Positions 27,648 through 36,534 of a stretch of DNA of 64,000 nt are shown in pieces. The translations under genes and the position numbers were made by a program. The stretch is from Litoribacter populi. Its GTDB lineage: Bacteria > Bacteroidota > Bacteroidia > Cytophagales > Cyclobacteriaceae. The notes under the pieces were generated by a model. That model was not told where the DNA came from, made no database searches, and saw only the letters and a list, made by a program, of their open reading frames with translations. Position 1 is the stretch's first letter. Each line of letters starts with the position of its first letter. Location: contig NZ_VMKN01000001.1 in assembly GCF_007483685.1 (NCBI RefSeq), forward strand, positions 2,978,442 through 3,042,441. The letters run 5' to 3'.

Positions 27648-29375
27648 ATGACAGATACACTTATCACCCAAAAAGCTGAGAAATGGCTAAATAGCAATAT
27701 TGATGAGGCCAGCAAGTTAGAAATTGCCCGTATGATCGCTGCTGAAGACAAATCAGAACTTATCGATTCTTTCTACAAAGACCTGGAATTTGGAACTGGA
27801 GGGCTCCGTGGTGTTATGGGCGTGGGTTCAAACCGAATGAATGTTTACACTGTAGGCATGGCAACTCAAGGTTTAGCTAACTACCTTTTGGCATCATTTC
27901 CAGGCCAGGAGATCAAAGTGGCTATTACTCATGATAACCGCATCAACAATACGCTTTTTGCTGAAACCACTGCAAATGTTCTCACCGCCAATGGCATCAA
28001 AGTTTTATACTTCAGAGAACTTCGCCCCACTCCAATGTTATCATTTGCCATTAGACATTATGGTTGCAAAAGTGGCGTAATGGTAACAGCTTCTCACAAC
28101 CCAAAAGAATACAACGGCTACAAAGCCTATTGGGAAGATGGCGGACAAATTGTAGCTCCTCACGACAAGAGTATTATCATGGAGGTTCAAAAAATTGATT
28201 CTTTTGACAAAGTGAAATGGGATAAAAATGATGCTCTTTTGACCTACATAGAAGAGGATTTTGATTTGATATACCTTGATGAGGTCAAAAAATTGAGCCT
28301 TTCACCTGCTGCTAATCTTACGCAAAAGGATATGCCGATTGTCTTTTCCCCAATTCATGGGGCAAGCGGTAAGATGGTTCCGGCAGCATTAAAAGTTTTT
28401 GGATTCGAAAATGTGCATGTGGTAAAGGAGCAAGCAGAGCCAGACGGAAATTTTCCTACTGTGGTTTATCCCAATCCAGAAGAGCCTGAAGCCATGGACA
28501 TGGCACTCCAGTTAGGAAGAAAGGTTAATGCAGCATTGGTTTTAGGCTGTGACCCTGACGGAGACAGATATGCTGCTGCGATCAAGAATGAGAATGGAGC
28601 ATATGAACTTTTAAATGGCAACCAGGCTGGAGTTATCCTGACAGAATATCTTTTATCCAAAATGCAGGAACATGGCAGGCTGACTGGTCAGCATTTCATC
28701 GTGAGTACAATTGTGACCACAGATTTGATCCAAGAGATTGCAAAAGCATACAACACCAAGTTTTACAGCACTTTGACTGGATTCAAAAACATCGCTATGG
28801 TAATCCGTGAAAAGGAAGGTGAGGAAATTTACATTGCCGGCGGGGAGGAAAGCTTCGGCTTCCTTATAGGAGACTTTGTAAGGGATAAGGATGGAGTATC
28901 CGCATGCGCTTTAACAGCCGAGGCAGTTGCTTATTATCGTTCCCAGGGAAAGAGTCTGATCGATGTGCTTGCTGACATTTATATAAAACATGGTTTCTAT
29001 AAGGAGGAATTGATTTCAGTGACCAAAAAAGGAAAAGACGGCGCAGAACAAATCCAGCAATTGATGCATGGTTTCCGGACTGCCAGGCCTACTCACATCA
29101 ACGGGATCAAAGTAGTCAAAATCGTGGATGTTCAGGAAAGTATAGAGTACGATGTGGTGAACAACACTGAAATAGCGATGACCCTTGATAAATCAAACGT
29201 GTTACAGTTCTACCTAGAAGATGGTAGCAAGATATCTGCAAGGCCTTCTGGAACTGAGCCTAAAATCAAGTACTATATTTCTGTGCATGAACCGCTTCCT
29301 AACCGTGAAGCTTACAGGCAGGTAGAAGAATCGTTGAATCGAAAAATCGAAGCATTAAAAACTTTCTTCGAATAG
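27648..29375 (+). CDS. Phospho-sugar mutase (phosphoglucomutase/phosphomannomutase family)
   Basis: A 575-aa alpha-D-phosphohexomutase. Four domains are visible: sugar-phosphate entry segment FGTGGLRGVMGVGSNRMN, active-site serine loop VMVTASHNPKEYNGYK, metal-binding loop GCDPDGDRYAAA, sugar-binding loop AGGEESFGFL, and phosphate-binding C-terminal RPSGTEPKIKYY. The length and motifs fit the PgcA/PGM2-like long form that interconverts glucose-1-P and glucose-6-P or acts on mannose or pentose phosphates. Likely a link between central metabolism and glycan synthesis. It is transcribed alone with a terminator. Confidence 0.93.
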   Translation: MTDTLITQKAEKWLNSNIDEASKLEIARMIAAEDKSELIDSFYKDLEFGTGGLRGVMGVGSNRMNVYTVGMATQGLANYLLASFPGQEIKVAITHDNRINNTLFAETTANVLTANGIKVLYFRELRPTPMLSFAIRHYGCKSGVMVTASHNPKEYNGYKAYWEDGGQIVAPHDKSIIMEVQKIDSFDKVKWDKNDALLTYIEEDFDLIYLDEVKKLSLSPAANLTQKDMPIVFSPIHGASGKMVPAALKVFGFENVHVVKEQAEPDGNFPTVVYPNPEEPEAMDMALQLGRKVNAALVLGCDPDGDRYAAAIKNENGAYELLNGNQAGVILTEYLLSKMQEHGRLTGQHFIVSTIVTTDLIQEIAKAYNTKFYSTLTGFKNIAMVIREKEGEEIYIAGGEESFGFLIGDFVRDKDGVSACALTAEAVAYYRSQGKSLIDVLADIYIKHGFYKEELISVTKKGKDGAEQIQQLMHGFRTARPTHINGIKVVKIVDVQESIEYDVVNNTEIAMTLDKSNVLQFYLEDGSKISARPSGTEPKIKYYISVHEPLPNREAYRQVEESLNRKIEALKTFFE

Positions 29376-29377
29376 AT

Positions 29378-29413
29378 AAAAAGGCCTTGCAGAAATTTCT
29401 GCACGGCCTTTTT
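29378..29413. terminator. Bidirectional terminator behind the mutase gene
   Basis: AAAAAGGCC pairs with GGCCTTTTT, with an inner stem GCAGAAA/TTTCTGC. It serves the mutase gene and the small converging gene at 29422. Confidence 0.8.
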
Positions 29414-29421
29414 TATTTCTC

Positions 29422-29640
29422 TTAATCAAGATTAGCTGTATTTTGGCTTTTAACCTCCCGATGGGTCAGCCAAGTAAATACGAATCCCAATTGGGGTATT
29501 AATAGTAACAAAATAGTGGGGGTTAAATTCTCAGCGGCTAACCCGAACTCTATCTCTAGCGTTTTTCCGGCTACCAACATAATAATGGTAGCAAATAGGG
29601 CAAATATATTAGCGGCGATCAATTTATTTCGATTTGACAT
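29422..29640 (-). CDS. Small two-helix membrane protein
   Basis: 72 residues with two hydrophobic helices (IAANIFALFATIIMLVAG and TPTILLLLIPQLGFVFTWL) joined by a polar loop (EFGLAAENL). No family recognised. The ATG start, compact position against the terminator and hydrophobic composition support a real gene, but no function can be proposed. Confidence 0.6.
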   Translation of the reverse strand: MSNRNKLIAANIFALFATIIMLVAGKTLEIEFGLAAENLTPTILLLLIPQLGFVFTWLTHREVKSQNTANLD

Positions 29641-29787
29641 AGCAGTTGCGGTATAAGGTAGTAAATAAAATAATCAATATACTCCAAATTAAAGCAAACA
29701 CTCTTCCAATATTTATAAATAATAATTTTTATTTACAAAAAATTCATTCAACATTCTAATTTTGATTGCCAATGACTCTAGATTGTA

Positions 29788-29818
29788 AAAAAAGCGTTTC
29801 CCATAAATTGGAAAACGC
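29788..29818 (-). terminator. Terminator of the egtB-egtD operon
   Basis: On the minus strand AGCGTTTTCC pairs with GGGAAACGCT around an AT-rich loop and is followed by TTTTTTT, about 40 bases past the egtD stop. Confidence 0.75.
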
Positions 29819-29854
29819 TGAATAGTATGTTTTAAAATACTGAGTAAGAAATAA

Positions 29855-30820
29855 TTAAACTTTAACCCAAAGACTATCAGAAAAGAAAGCTTCTTCATCC
29901 ATAAAGTTATTAACCACATCAAAACCTTTCTCTCTACTTAAGTCTGCAATATCATGAAGCCCATATTTTTTTGAAACTTCGGTGAAAATTGGTTCCGCTT
30001 TATTGAAATGGAATGTTTTATTCAAGGCTTCTAGATGTACATCCTGTTGCTCTAGGCTTACCAAATAACTTTTGCACTCACCACTCACTGGGTTATAAAC
30101 AGGCCAATGCTTAAATTTATCTAAAACAAAATTAGCCCCAAGTTCCCGATTAATCCTTTCCAAGAGATTTAAATTAAAATCTCTTGTCACTCCTTTAACG
30201 TCATTATAGGCTGCTAATATCAATTCAGGATCTTTCTTCAGATCAAATCCCATAAGTAAGCCATCACCTGGCTGTAGTGACTCAGTGATTTTTTGCAAAA
30301 GTTCCTTAGCATCCTCCTCTAGGAAGTTACCATAATTAGAGCCTAAGAACAGCATTAAAGTTTGGTCGCCGTTATTCCAAATTTTGTCCTTCAGAGAGTT
30401 TCTATAGGTGCCTGTAATTGAATTCACTATCAATTGAGGACAAATTTCAGTGAGATCGTCCTCAAGTTCTCTCAATACATTTCCAGAAATATCAATTGGA
30501 AAATAGGTGAATTCCACTTTCTGGTCACAGAGAAATCTGATAAGGATTTTTGTCTTCAAACCATTTCCAGCACCAAGTTCCACCAAATTAAAGGGCTGGT
30601 TAGTTTTTATAAATGGGGCCAAAATTTTATCCTTGTAGGATTCCAATATGGCATATTCGGTTCTTGTGAGATAATACTCAGGCAAGGCCATAATGGCTTG
30701 AAAGAGTTTGTCCCCTTTCTCATCGTAAAAATACTTGGACGGAAGCGACTTTTGCGGGGAAGATAATCCCTGCAACACATCTTGGGCAAAAATCTGGTCA
30801 TAAGTGGTAGTGTGGTTCAT
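29855..30820 (-). CDS. egtD: L-histidine N(alpha)-methyltransferase
   Basis: A 321-aa SAM-dependent enzyme of the EgtD (DUF2260) family that trimethylates the histidine alpha-amino group to hercynine. Seen: LPSKYFYDEKGDKLFQAIM near the N-terminus, YLTRTEYAILES, the SAM loop LVELGAGNGLKTKIL, YFPIDISGN, LMLFLGSNYGNF and the C-terminal FHFNKAEPIFTEVSKKY. Length matches the family. It starts 3 bases after the egtB stop, making a two-gene ergothioneine operon transcribed egtB then egtD. Confidence 0.95.
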   Translation of the reverse strand: MNHTTTYDQIFAQDVLQGLSSPQKSLPSKYFYDEKGDKLFQAIMALPEYYLTRTEYAILESYKDKILAPFIKTNQPFNLVELGAGNGLKTKILIRFLCDQKVEFTYFPIDISGNVLRELEDDLTEICPQLIVNSITGTYRNSLKDKIWNNGDQTLMLFLGSNYGNFLEEDAKELLQKITESLQPGDGLLMGFDLKKDPELILAAYNDVKGVTRDFNLNLLERINRELGANFVLDKFKHWPVYNPVSGECKSYLVSLEQQDVHLEALNKTFHFNKAEPIFTEVSKKYGLHDIADLSREKGFDVVNNFMDEEAFFSDSLWVKV

Positions 30821-30823
30821 ATA

Positions 30824-31969
30824 TTATTTTGCTAGTCTAATTCCTGAAAACTGCCACCTGGATGGCGTACTAAAAAAATTTCTGTAGGTTTTTCTCGAAT
30901 GTCCTGGAGATGTAGCAATGGAAGCCCCTCTCAATACCATCTGATTCACCATAAATTTTCCATTGTACTCACCTATCGCTCCAGGTGCCTTCGCGTAACG
31001 AGGATAAGGAAGATAGGCAGAGTTGGTCCACTCCCAACGCTGCCCCCAGTCAAAATGGTCAGCAGCAGCCTCCCATTCAAATTCAGTGGGCAACCTACAA
31101 CCCTTCCAAGCCGCATATGCAGATGCTTCGTAATACGAAACGTGAGCGACAGGCGCGTCCCATGCTATAGGTTGAAACCCGTTTAGAGTATAATAATAAA
31201 ATTCGCCGTTTTGTTTTTGCCAATATAAAGGTTTGTCGAGTTCATTTTCTTGGACCCAGTCCCACCCTTCCGAATGCCAAAGATTATGATCCTGATAGCC
31301 ACCGGCTTCCATAAACTTTAAATATTCACCGTTGGTCACTAAGGACTTGGCTATCTCATAAGATTCTAAGAACACTTTATGCCGTCCGTGTTCATTGTCA
31401 TACGAAAAACCCTCCCCCTCAAAACCAATATCAAACAGGCCCTCTTCTATTTTCACCCAACCCTTATGGTTACTTTTCTGATACTCCTGGCAATCCAAAA
31501 CTGCCGGGTATAAAGGGTTAAGAGAAAGGTTGAATTTCAAATCAGTAAGTAGCAGTTCCTGATGTTGTTGCTCATGGTTTAGACCTAGGGCCAGGAGGTC
31601 ATGTAAATGTTGGTCAATTTCCGTCTTTTCAAAGAATCTTTTCATCCCACGGTTCACATGGTCCCTATATGCAAAGACCTGTCTTACGGTAGGTCTTGTC
31701 ATCAGACCACGGTGGTCACGTTCAGTGCGATCCCCCTTGCCATTGTAATAACTATTGAAAAGAAAATTGAAATCAGGATGGAATTCGGTATAGTCTGGGT
31801 CAAGCTCCTGGAGTATAAAAGTTTCAAAAAACCAGGTGGTATGGGCAAGATGCCATTTTGTTGGGCTAACTTTTTCGGTGGCTTGGATTACAAAATCTTC
31901 TGTTTCAAGGTTTTCACTAAGTTTCTCAGTTAAACCCCTTACAGATTTAAATTGCTCAAAATTAATCAT
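30824..31969 (-). CDS. egtB: Ergothioneine biosynthesis sulfoxide synthase EgtB
   Basis: A 381-aa non-haem iron enzyme that joins hercynine to a thiol donor through a sulfoxide. The N-terminal DinB-like domain holds the metal ligands: KWHLAHTTWFF (His40/His43) and NHEQQHQELL (His132 and His136). The C-terminal formylglycine-generating-enzyme-like domain shows GWVKIEEGLFDIG, GCRLPTEFEWEAAA and FRNFF-like YRNFFSTPSRWQFSGIRL. egtA and egtC, which serve the gamma-glutamyl-cysteine route, are absent nearby, so cysteine itself may be the donor (inference). It is the first gene of the operon. Confidence 0.94.
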   Translation of the reverse strand: MINFEQFKSVRGLTEKLSENLETEDFVIQATEKVSPTKWHLAHTTWFFETFILQELDPDYTEFHPDFNFLFNSYYNGKGDRTERDHRGLMTRPTVRQVFAYRDHVNRGMKRFFEKTEIDQHLHDLLALGLNHEQQHQELLLTDLKFNLSLNPLYPAVLDCQEYQKSNHKGWVKIEEGLFDIGFEGEGFSYDNEHGRHKVFLESYEIAKSLVTNGEYLKFMEAGGYQDHNLWHSEGWDWVQENELDKPLYWQKQNGEFYYYTLNGFQPIAWDAPVAHVSYYEASAYAAWKGCRLPTEFEWEAAADHFDWGQRWEWTNSAYLPYPRYAKAPGAIGEYNGKFMVNQMVLRGASIATSPGHSRKTYRNFFSTPSRWQFSGIRLAK

Positions 31970-32038
31970 TTCTAAATTTTAAAAGGTGAAACGATTCAAT
32001 TTAGTAATTTTTTGTAAAAATTTATAGATTTTTTATAA

Positions 32039-32986
32039 CTAAACTCGACCTATATGTACTAATGCATCACCTGCATTTACCACTGGAAGGTTGTTCAACC
32101 CTACAATGTAGCCATTTGTAGTACTCTTTACAGGCACTTTTACCTGCCCATAAGGGTCGGAAATTTTTGCCAAAATTTGCCCTTTTTTCACTTGCTCTCC
32201 AAGCTTGACTGTAGGGATAAATATCCCTGAAATCTTAGCCCTCAACCACGAACTTTCATTAATGACCAATGATTCTTTGAGTTGAAGATCCCCTTCTATC
32301 ATCCCCAAGTATTGCAACATCCTCTTAGTCCCGGCTATGGCTTCATCAACTGATAGATCATCCAATCTCATTGACTCACCCCCTTCATATACTAGGATAT
32401 GTTTATTATTTTTATAAGCCTCCTTTCTGAAAGATTTATCAATATGAGGAGAGTTAATAATAAAATATGACCCAAATGCCTTGGCTAGGTCCAGACCCAT
32501 TTTATCTTTAAAATCCACTCTAATCTGAGGATAATTGCTTAGCATCCGACCACCGGTATGGATGTCGATTCCATAATCAATATGTGGTATTATTTCAGTA
32601 GTAATAATATGGGCGATTTGGGATGCTAATGAACCTTTGTTGCTTCCTGGAAAACTCCTATTCAAATCCCTCCCATCAGGAAAAGTCCGGCTATTACTCA
32701 AAAAACCATATACATTTACCAAAGGAATGTATATCAAGGTACCTTTGATGGGATCAAACATCTCCTCCTCCAGCATTCTTTTCACCGTAACGATCCCATT
32801 TATTTCATCACCATGCACTCCTCCACTGATCAATACCACCGGTCCGGGCTGTTTGGAACGCTTTATGAATACGGGCAGGTCAATTAAAGTATGGGTCGGT
32901 AACCGGGCAATGGCGATGTCAATGTTTATGGTCTGCCCAGGTCTTATATTTACTCCGTTGATGATTATTTCTTTATTTTCCTTCAT
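32039..32986 (-). CDS. Succinylglutamate desuccinylase/aspartoacylase family protein
   Basis: 315 residues of the AstE/AspA branch of the M14 metallopeptidase superfamily. Zinc ligands are visible in SGGVHGDEINGI (His and Glu) and IDIHTGG (His); PLVNVYGFLSNSRTFPDGRDLNR supplies the substrate-binding Arg. A C-terminal beta-domain (~230-315) resembles a biotinyl-like fold with GEQVKKGQILAKISDPYGQ. The enzyme likely removes an acyl group from an amino acid, substrate unknown. It diverges from murB and is read away from it. Confidence 0.87.
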   Translation of the reverse strand: MKENKEIIINGVNIRPGQTINIDIAIARLPTHTLIDLPVFIKRSKQPGPVVLISGGVHGDEINGIVTVKRMLEEEMFDPIKGTLIYIPLVNVYGFLSNSRTFPDGRDLNRSFPGSNKGSLASQIAHIITTEIIPHIDYGIDIHTGGRMLSNYPQIRVDFKDKMGLDLAKAFGSYFIINSPHIDKSFRKEAYKNNKHILVYEGGESMRLDDLSVDEAIAGTKRMLQYLGMIEGDLQLKESLVINESSWLRAKISGIFIPTVKLGEQVKKGQILAKISDPYGQVKVPVKSTTNGYIVGLNNLPVVNAGDALVHIGRV

Positions 32987-33084
32987 CGAGGTTTAATTTG
33001 GATTGAGGTGAAATTTGAAAGGCAAAAAGCCAATTCCTTTCTTATTGGCCAAAAACTTATTTAATTCGCAATAATAAACAAGGC

Positions 33085-34098
33085 ATGAATATACAAGAAA
33101 ACATTTCTTTAAAAGAATACAACACCTTTGGAATTGACAAAAAAGCACGTTTTTTCGCCGAAGCGCATACTGTTGAGGACATTTTAGACGGCTTGGAAGT
33201 TGCCAAAAGGGAAAATCTAGAGCTTTTTGTATTGGGAGGTGGCAGCAATATTCTCTTGACCCAGGACATAGATGCGCTGGTATTGAAGATCAACCTCCCC
33301 GGAATTAATGTAATTGAAGAATTGGATCATTCCGTTTTGGTAAAAGTTGGTGCTGGTGAAGTGTGGCATGATTTCGTGCTGAAAGCTATCTCCCAAAATT
33401 GGGCAGGAGTGGAAAATCTTAGTCTTATCCCAGGAACAGTGGGCGCTTCTCCTATGCAAAATATCGGGGCATACGGAGTGGAAATCAAGGAAGTTTTTCA
33501 CAGCTTAGAAGCAATAGAAAGGTCTTCAGGAAAAAGCAAAACCTTTACTCATGATGAATGTCAATTCGGGTACAGAGAAAGCATTTTCAAAACCAGCCAA
33601 AAAGGAAAGTATATCATCTCCCATGTTACTTTCAAACTAAATAAAAAGCCAGAATTCAACACCAGTTATGGCGCTATTGCTGACACGTTGAAGTCCATGA
33701 AAGTGACCGATCTGAACTTGAAATCCATAAGTGATGCGGTGATCCAAATCAGACAAAGTAAATTGCCTGATCCAAAAAAGATCGGAAATGCCGGTAGTTT
33801 TTTTAAAAACCCAACCATTCCCGTCGATCAATATAATGAGTTAAAGAATTCACATCCTTCAATTCCTGGCTATCCAAATGAGCACGGGGTAAAAGTACCC
33901 GCGGCTTGGCTTATTGAGCAGGCAGGCTGGAAAGGCAAGCGTTTTGGCCAAATCGGCGTTCACGAATATCAACCTTTGGTATTAGTCAACTATGGCAATG
34001 GGGAAGGTTCAGCCATCAAAGACTTGAGTAATAAAATTCAGAAGGATGTAAATAGCAAATTCGGAATTGAACTCCATCCTGAGGTGAATTTCATCTAA
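33085..34098 (+). CDS. murB: UDP-N-acetylmuramate dehydrogenase
   Basis: A 337-aa type I MurB, the FAD enzyme reducing UDP-GlcNAc-enolpyruvate to UDP-MurNAc in peptidoglycan synthesis. Seen: FGIDKKARFFAEA, LFVLGGGSNIL (FAD pyrophosphate loop), SLIPGTVGASPMQNIGAYG, FGYRESIFK, and NAGSFFKNP with the catalytic serine, then WLIEQAGWKGKRFG. The C-terminal third domain is of the E. coli type. Its stop overlaps the stop of the converging deaminase gene by 4 bases. Confidence 0.95.
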   Translation: MNIQENISLKEYNTFGIDKKARFFAEAHTVEDILDGLEVAKRENLELFVLGGGSNILLTQDIDALVLKINLPGINVIEELDHSVLVKVGAGEVWHDFVLKAISQNWAGVENLSLIPGTVGASPMQNIGAYGVEIKEVFHSLEAIERSSGKSKTFTHDECQFGYRESIFKTSQKGKYIISHVTFKLNKKPEFNTSYGAIADTLKSMKVTDLNLKSISDAVIQIRQSKLPDPKKIGNAGSFFKNPTIPVDQYNELKNSHPSIPGYPNEHGVKVPAAWLIEQAGWKGKRFGQIGVHEYQPLVLVNYGNGEGSAIKDLSNKIQKDVNSKFGIELHPEVNFI

Positions 34099-34577
34099 AT
34101 CAAGGTGTCTTGGAACTCAATTTCTTTTTCATACTTCTCCACTTCCACGCCGAATTTCTTTAAAAATGCCAAGCCTTCGTCTTCCTTTAAGCCCTTGTAC
34201 TCCGCATAGCTAAAAAGGAAGACGACTTTGGAAATTCCCATACTGAAAATTATTCTTGCGCATGCCAAACAAGGTGCTAAAGTGACATAAAGTGTAGAGC
34301 CCTCAACGGAAGCATTATTTTTCACAGCATACAGGATCGCATTCTGCTCAGCATGAAGCGCAAGCGAACAGCTTCCTTTGCTATCTCTGCTGCAACCATG
34401 CTCAGGAAACTCCTCATCACAATTATGGGTTCCGGGAGGCGGCCCATTGTAACCTATAGAAATAATACGGGTCTCTTTTGTCAATACTGCTCCTACATGC
34501 TTTTTGATACAATGCGAGCGCTTGGCCAAGTTGACAGCCAATTCCATAAAAATATCATCAAAATCCGGCTTTGCCAT
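34095..34577 (-). CDS. dCMP deaminase family protein
   Basis: About 160 residues of the zinc cytidine/deoxycytidylate deaminase family: LALHAEQNAILYA (catalytic HAE) and LAPCLACARIIF (zinc PCxxC), preceded by KRSHCIKKHVGAVLTKE and SIGYNGPPPGTHNCDEE, with extra cysteines (CDEE, HGCSRDSKGSC) as in the metal site of the ComEB/dCMP deaminase group. Activity would supply dUMP for thymidylate synthesis. The ATG at 34577 fits the family start MAKPDFDDIFMELA; an upstream frame to 34622 adds 15 doubtful residues. It overlaps murB end to end. Confidence 0.88.
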   Translation of the reverse strand: MAKPDFDDIFMELAVNLAKRSHCIKKHVGAVLTKETRIISIGYNGPPPGTHNCDEEFPEHGCSRDSKGSCSLALHAEQNAILYAVKNNASVEGSTLYVTLAPCLACARIIFSMGISKVVFLFSYAEYKGLKEDEGLAFLKKFGVEVEKYEKEIEFQDTLI

Positions 34578-34765
34578 TTTTCTCAATTTTTTGATTGGCA
34601 CAAATGTAAGGAATGACAGCAATTTTGGCTATTCCCTTTAATATAATTTAAAAACCAGTAGCACAACCTGGACTAAGCCTCCTCGTTTATAACCTTGGTA
34701 AAAGGAGGTGACAAAGCTAACACTTCCTTAAAACTTAAATGAAAGAAAAATACAAGGAGTTCAAA

Positions 34766-35305
34766 ATGAAGTTTAATATTAAAACATTGAGCATATGGGG
34801 ATTGCTGGCAATATTTTCATTGGCATGTAACCCTGTAAAGGTTTATACTGAAAAAAGCGATTTTATTGAAGCGAAGCAATACCACACCTTTGCAATATTA
34901 AATGAGGTGAAAGGTAAGCCTGCATTTGATTCCCCTATTATCGAAGAGAGGTTGCAGCAACATTTGGTGGAGGGAATGGAGCAACGGGGTTTTTCCTACA
35001 ATGCCGATCAACCCGATTTAATCATTAGGTATAATACAGATGTTACTCCAAACCAAAGAATAATATACCCCCACCCCTATGACATGTGGTGGCCGATGTG
35101 GGGACCGCCTACTGCTCGGACACAAAAGTACGATCAAGGTGAGGTGATCATTGATTTCATCGACCCTCAAGCAGATCGAGTAATTATGAGGGCTACTGCT
35201 GTAGGTACTGTTAATAATCCTAATGAAAAACAAAAAAAAGTCAAAGCCGCTGTGGAAAAAATTCTAAAGGAATTCTCCACCAAGTTGGTTAGTAAAAACT
35301 CCTAA
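34766..35305 (+). CDS. DUF4136 lipoprotein
   Basis: A 179-aa protein. The ATG at 34766 is preceded by AAGGAG with 6 bases between, a rare good Shine-Dalgarno site that favours it over the ATG at 34739. Residues 1-21 are a lipoprotein signal ending in lipobox FSLAC. The mature part matches DUF4136: KVYTEKSDFIEAKQYHTFAI, IIEERLQQHLVEGMEQRGF, PDLIIRYNTDV and VDFIDPQADRVIMRATA-like segment. It should be anchored in the envelope; function unknown. It is monocistronic. Confidence 0.87.
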   Translation: MKFNIKTLSIWGLLAIFSLACNPVKVYTEKSDFIEAKQYHTFAILNEVKGKPAFDSPIIEERLQQHLVEGMEQRGFSYNADQPDLIIRYNTDVTPNQRIIYPHPYDMWWPMWGPPTARTQKYDQGEVIIDFIDPQADRVIMRATAVGTVNNPNEKQKKVKAAVEKILKEFSTKLVSKNS

Positions 35306-35501
35306 TAAGCTTATGCTTCATATTAAACAGCCAGGCCTATTTGGATGGTAACCAGCTGAAACATATGGAATAAAAATGCATTTTAAGTACAAAAAACTTG
35401 TTTTCGAATAAAATATTTTGCTATTTGTGTTGAAAGCTAATTATTAATACTTACTTTTACATAATTATTTATGCTATTCGACACCCTTATTTTGTATTTC
35501 A

Positions 35502-35861
35502 ATGGTTAAAATTGTTCTGATTGATGATGATCCTATCAGTACTTTTGTTACGGAAAAGCTAATTTCCAAGAACATAAAGGAGCCCTGCGAGATTTTTAAG
35601 TTCGAGAAGGCGACAGATGCTTTAGAGCGAATAACCAACATCGCCCCCAATTACTTATTTTTGGATTTAAATATGCCTGAAATGAACGGGTGGGAGTTTT
35701 TGGATGCTTTTACCTCAAGAGAAACGAAATATCCAGAGATTTACATTCTCAGCAGCTCTGTAGATGAAAGTGATATCAACAAAGCAATGAATTATTCGGT
35801 CGTAAAACGGTATTTGTCCAAGCCTTTAATAAAAAAATACATCAGGACAATTTTCAATTGA
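35502..35861 (+). CDS. Stand-alone response regulator receiver protein
   Basis: 119 residues forming one CheY-like receiver domain: acidic pocket IDDDPIS (residues 8-10), phospho-acceptor Asp55 in LFLDLNMPEMNGWEF, SSS at the switch Thr/Ser position and KRYLSKPL with the conserved Lys. There is no output domain. Its PISTF start and lone form are frequent in Bacteroidetes, where such receivers accept phosphate from hybrid kinases. No kinase is adjacent; a hybrid kinase lies 20 kb away. It ends in its own terminator. Confidence 0.9.
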   Translation: MVKIVLIDDDPISTFVTEKLISKNIKEPCEIFKFEKATDALERITNIAPNYLFLDLNMPEMNGWEFLDAFTSRETKYPEIYILSSSVDESDINKAMNYSVVKRYLSKPLIKKYIRTIFN

Positions 35862-35865
35862 CATT

Positions 35866-35895
35866 TAGCTCTGAATAATTCAGAGCTATTTTTTT
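35866..35895 (+). terminator. Terminator of the receiver gene
   Basis: TAGCTCTGAA-TAA-TTCAGAGCTA followed by TTTTTTT, right after the stop codon. Confidence 0.88.
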
Positions 35896-36032
35896 ATACC
35901 CTTCAGAACAACCACACAAACCTCTGAAAACCAATTTTTTATCCAAAAATATTTTTTTGAAAATTTTTATTTCCTCAAATGGGTAATTCTACATCAATTA
36001 ATATATTTGTAGAAAATAAAACCATAATCCTT

Positions 36033-36221
36033 ATGTTTGAAGATGACATGGATGAGTTCGATGACATGGATGATGTCAACGAATTCGAAGCAGAATTTCG
36101 GGAAGAAGTCTACGATTTAGATGAAGAAAATGAATTGGTAGATGACAGCTACTTAGATTTTGATGATGACCTCAATGAAGATGACGGGGACTTCGAAGAT
36201 TTCGACGATGAGATTGATTAA
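36033..36221 (+). CDS. Extremely acidic 62-aa protein
   Basis: Of 62 residues, 35 are Asp or Glu (56%), with one Arg and no Lys. Phe and Tyr recur at short intervals (DEFDDM, NEFEAEF, YLDFDDD, FEDFDDE), giving an amphipathic or disordered chain. The start at 36033 (MFEDDMDEF) follows AT-rich leader sequence; a frame opening at 35979 would add 18 unrelated residues. It has its own terminator. No family recognised. Possible roles such as binding a basic protein or mimicking nucleic acid are speculation. Confidence 0.6.
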   Translation: MFEDDMDEFDDMDDVNEFEAEFREEVYDLDEENELVDDSYLDFDDDLNEDDGDFEDFDDEID

Positions 36222-36242
36222 AACAACCTTATTTAGACCGCT

Positions 36243-36273
36243 AAACCAACCTGATAGAGGTTGGTTTTGTTTT
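36243..36273 (+). terminator. Terminator of the acidic-protein gene
   Basis: AAACCAACCT-GATAG-AGGTTGGTTT followed by TGTTTTT. Confidence 0.88.
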
Positions 36274-36349
36274 TAGAGACTTATTCCTTTGTGTTAACAC
36301 CAGTCTGTATTAAATTGCGCAAAATTTGAAACTATAAAATCACTTTCAT

Positions 36350-36493
36350 ATGCTATTAGAAATTTTCAGTGCTCCAATCATGCCAGGGGCTCAGACGTTT
36401 TTGCTAATCGTTTGTATATTAGTTGGCCTTGGAGCAGGCATCACAGCCATCGACTTTAGAAAGTCTGCAAGCAAGGGAAATAACGAACATTAA
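36350..36493 (+). CDS. 47-aa single-helix membrane peptide
   Basis: The frame from ATG 36350 to TAA 36493 encodes MLLEIFSAPIMPGAQ, a hydrophobic helix (TFLLIVCILVGLGAGITAI) and a basic tail (DFRKSASKGNNEH). A bidirectional terminator follows 7 bases later. It is short, so it could be chance, but the helix with a positive cytoplasmic tail and the terminator placement support a real small protein. No function proposed. Confidence 0.45.
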   Translation: MLLEIFSAPIMPGAQTFLLIVCILVGLGAGITAIDFRKSASKGNNEH

Positions 36494-36500
36494 TAATAAC

Positions 36501-36534
36501 AAGGGCCGTTTCTGATGAAGCGGCCCTTTTAGTT
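36501..36534. terminator. Bidirectional terminator between the 47-aa gene and the peptide transporter
   Basis: AAGGGCCG pairs with CGGCCCTT around a ~12-base loop. T-rich sequence follows on the plus strand, and the stem lies just past the transporter stop on the minus strand. Confidence 0.7.
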
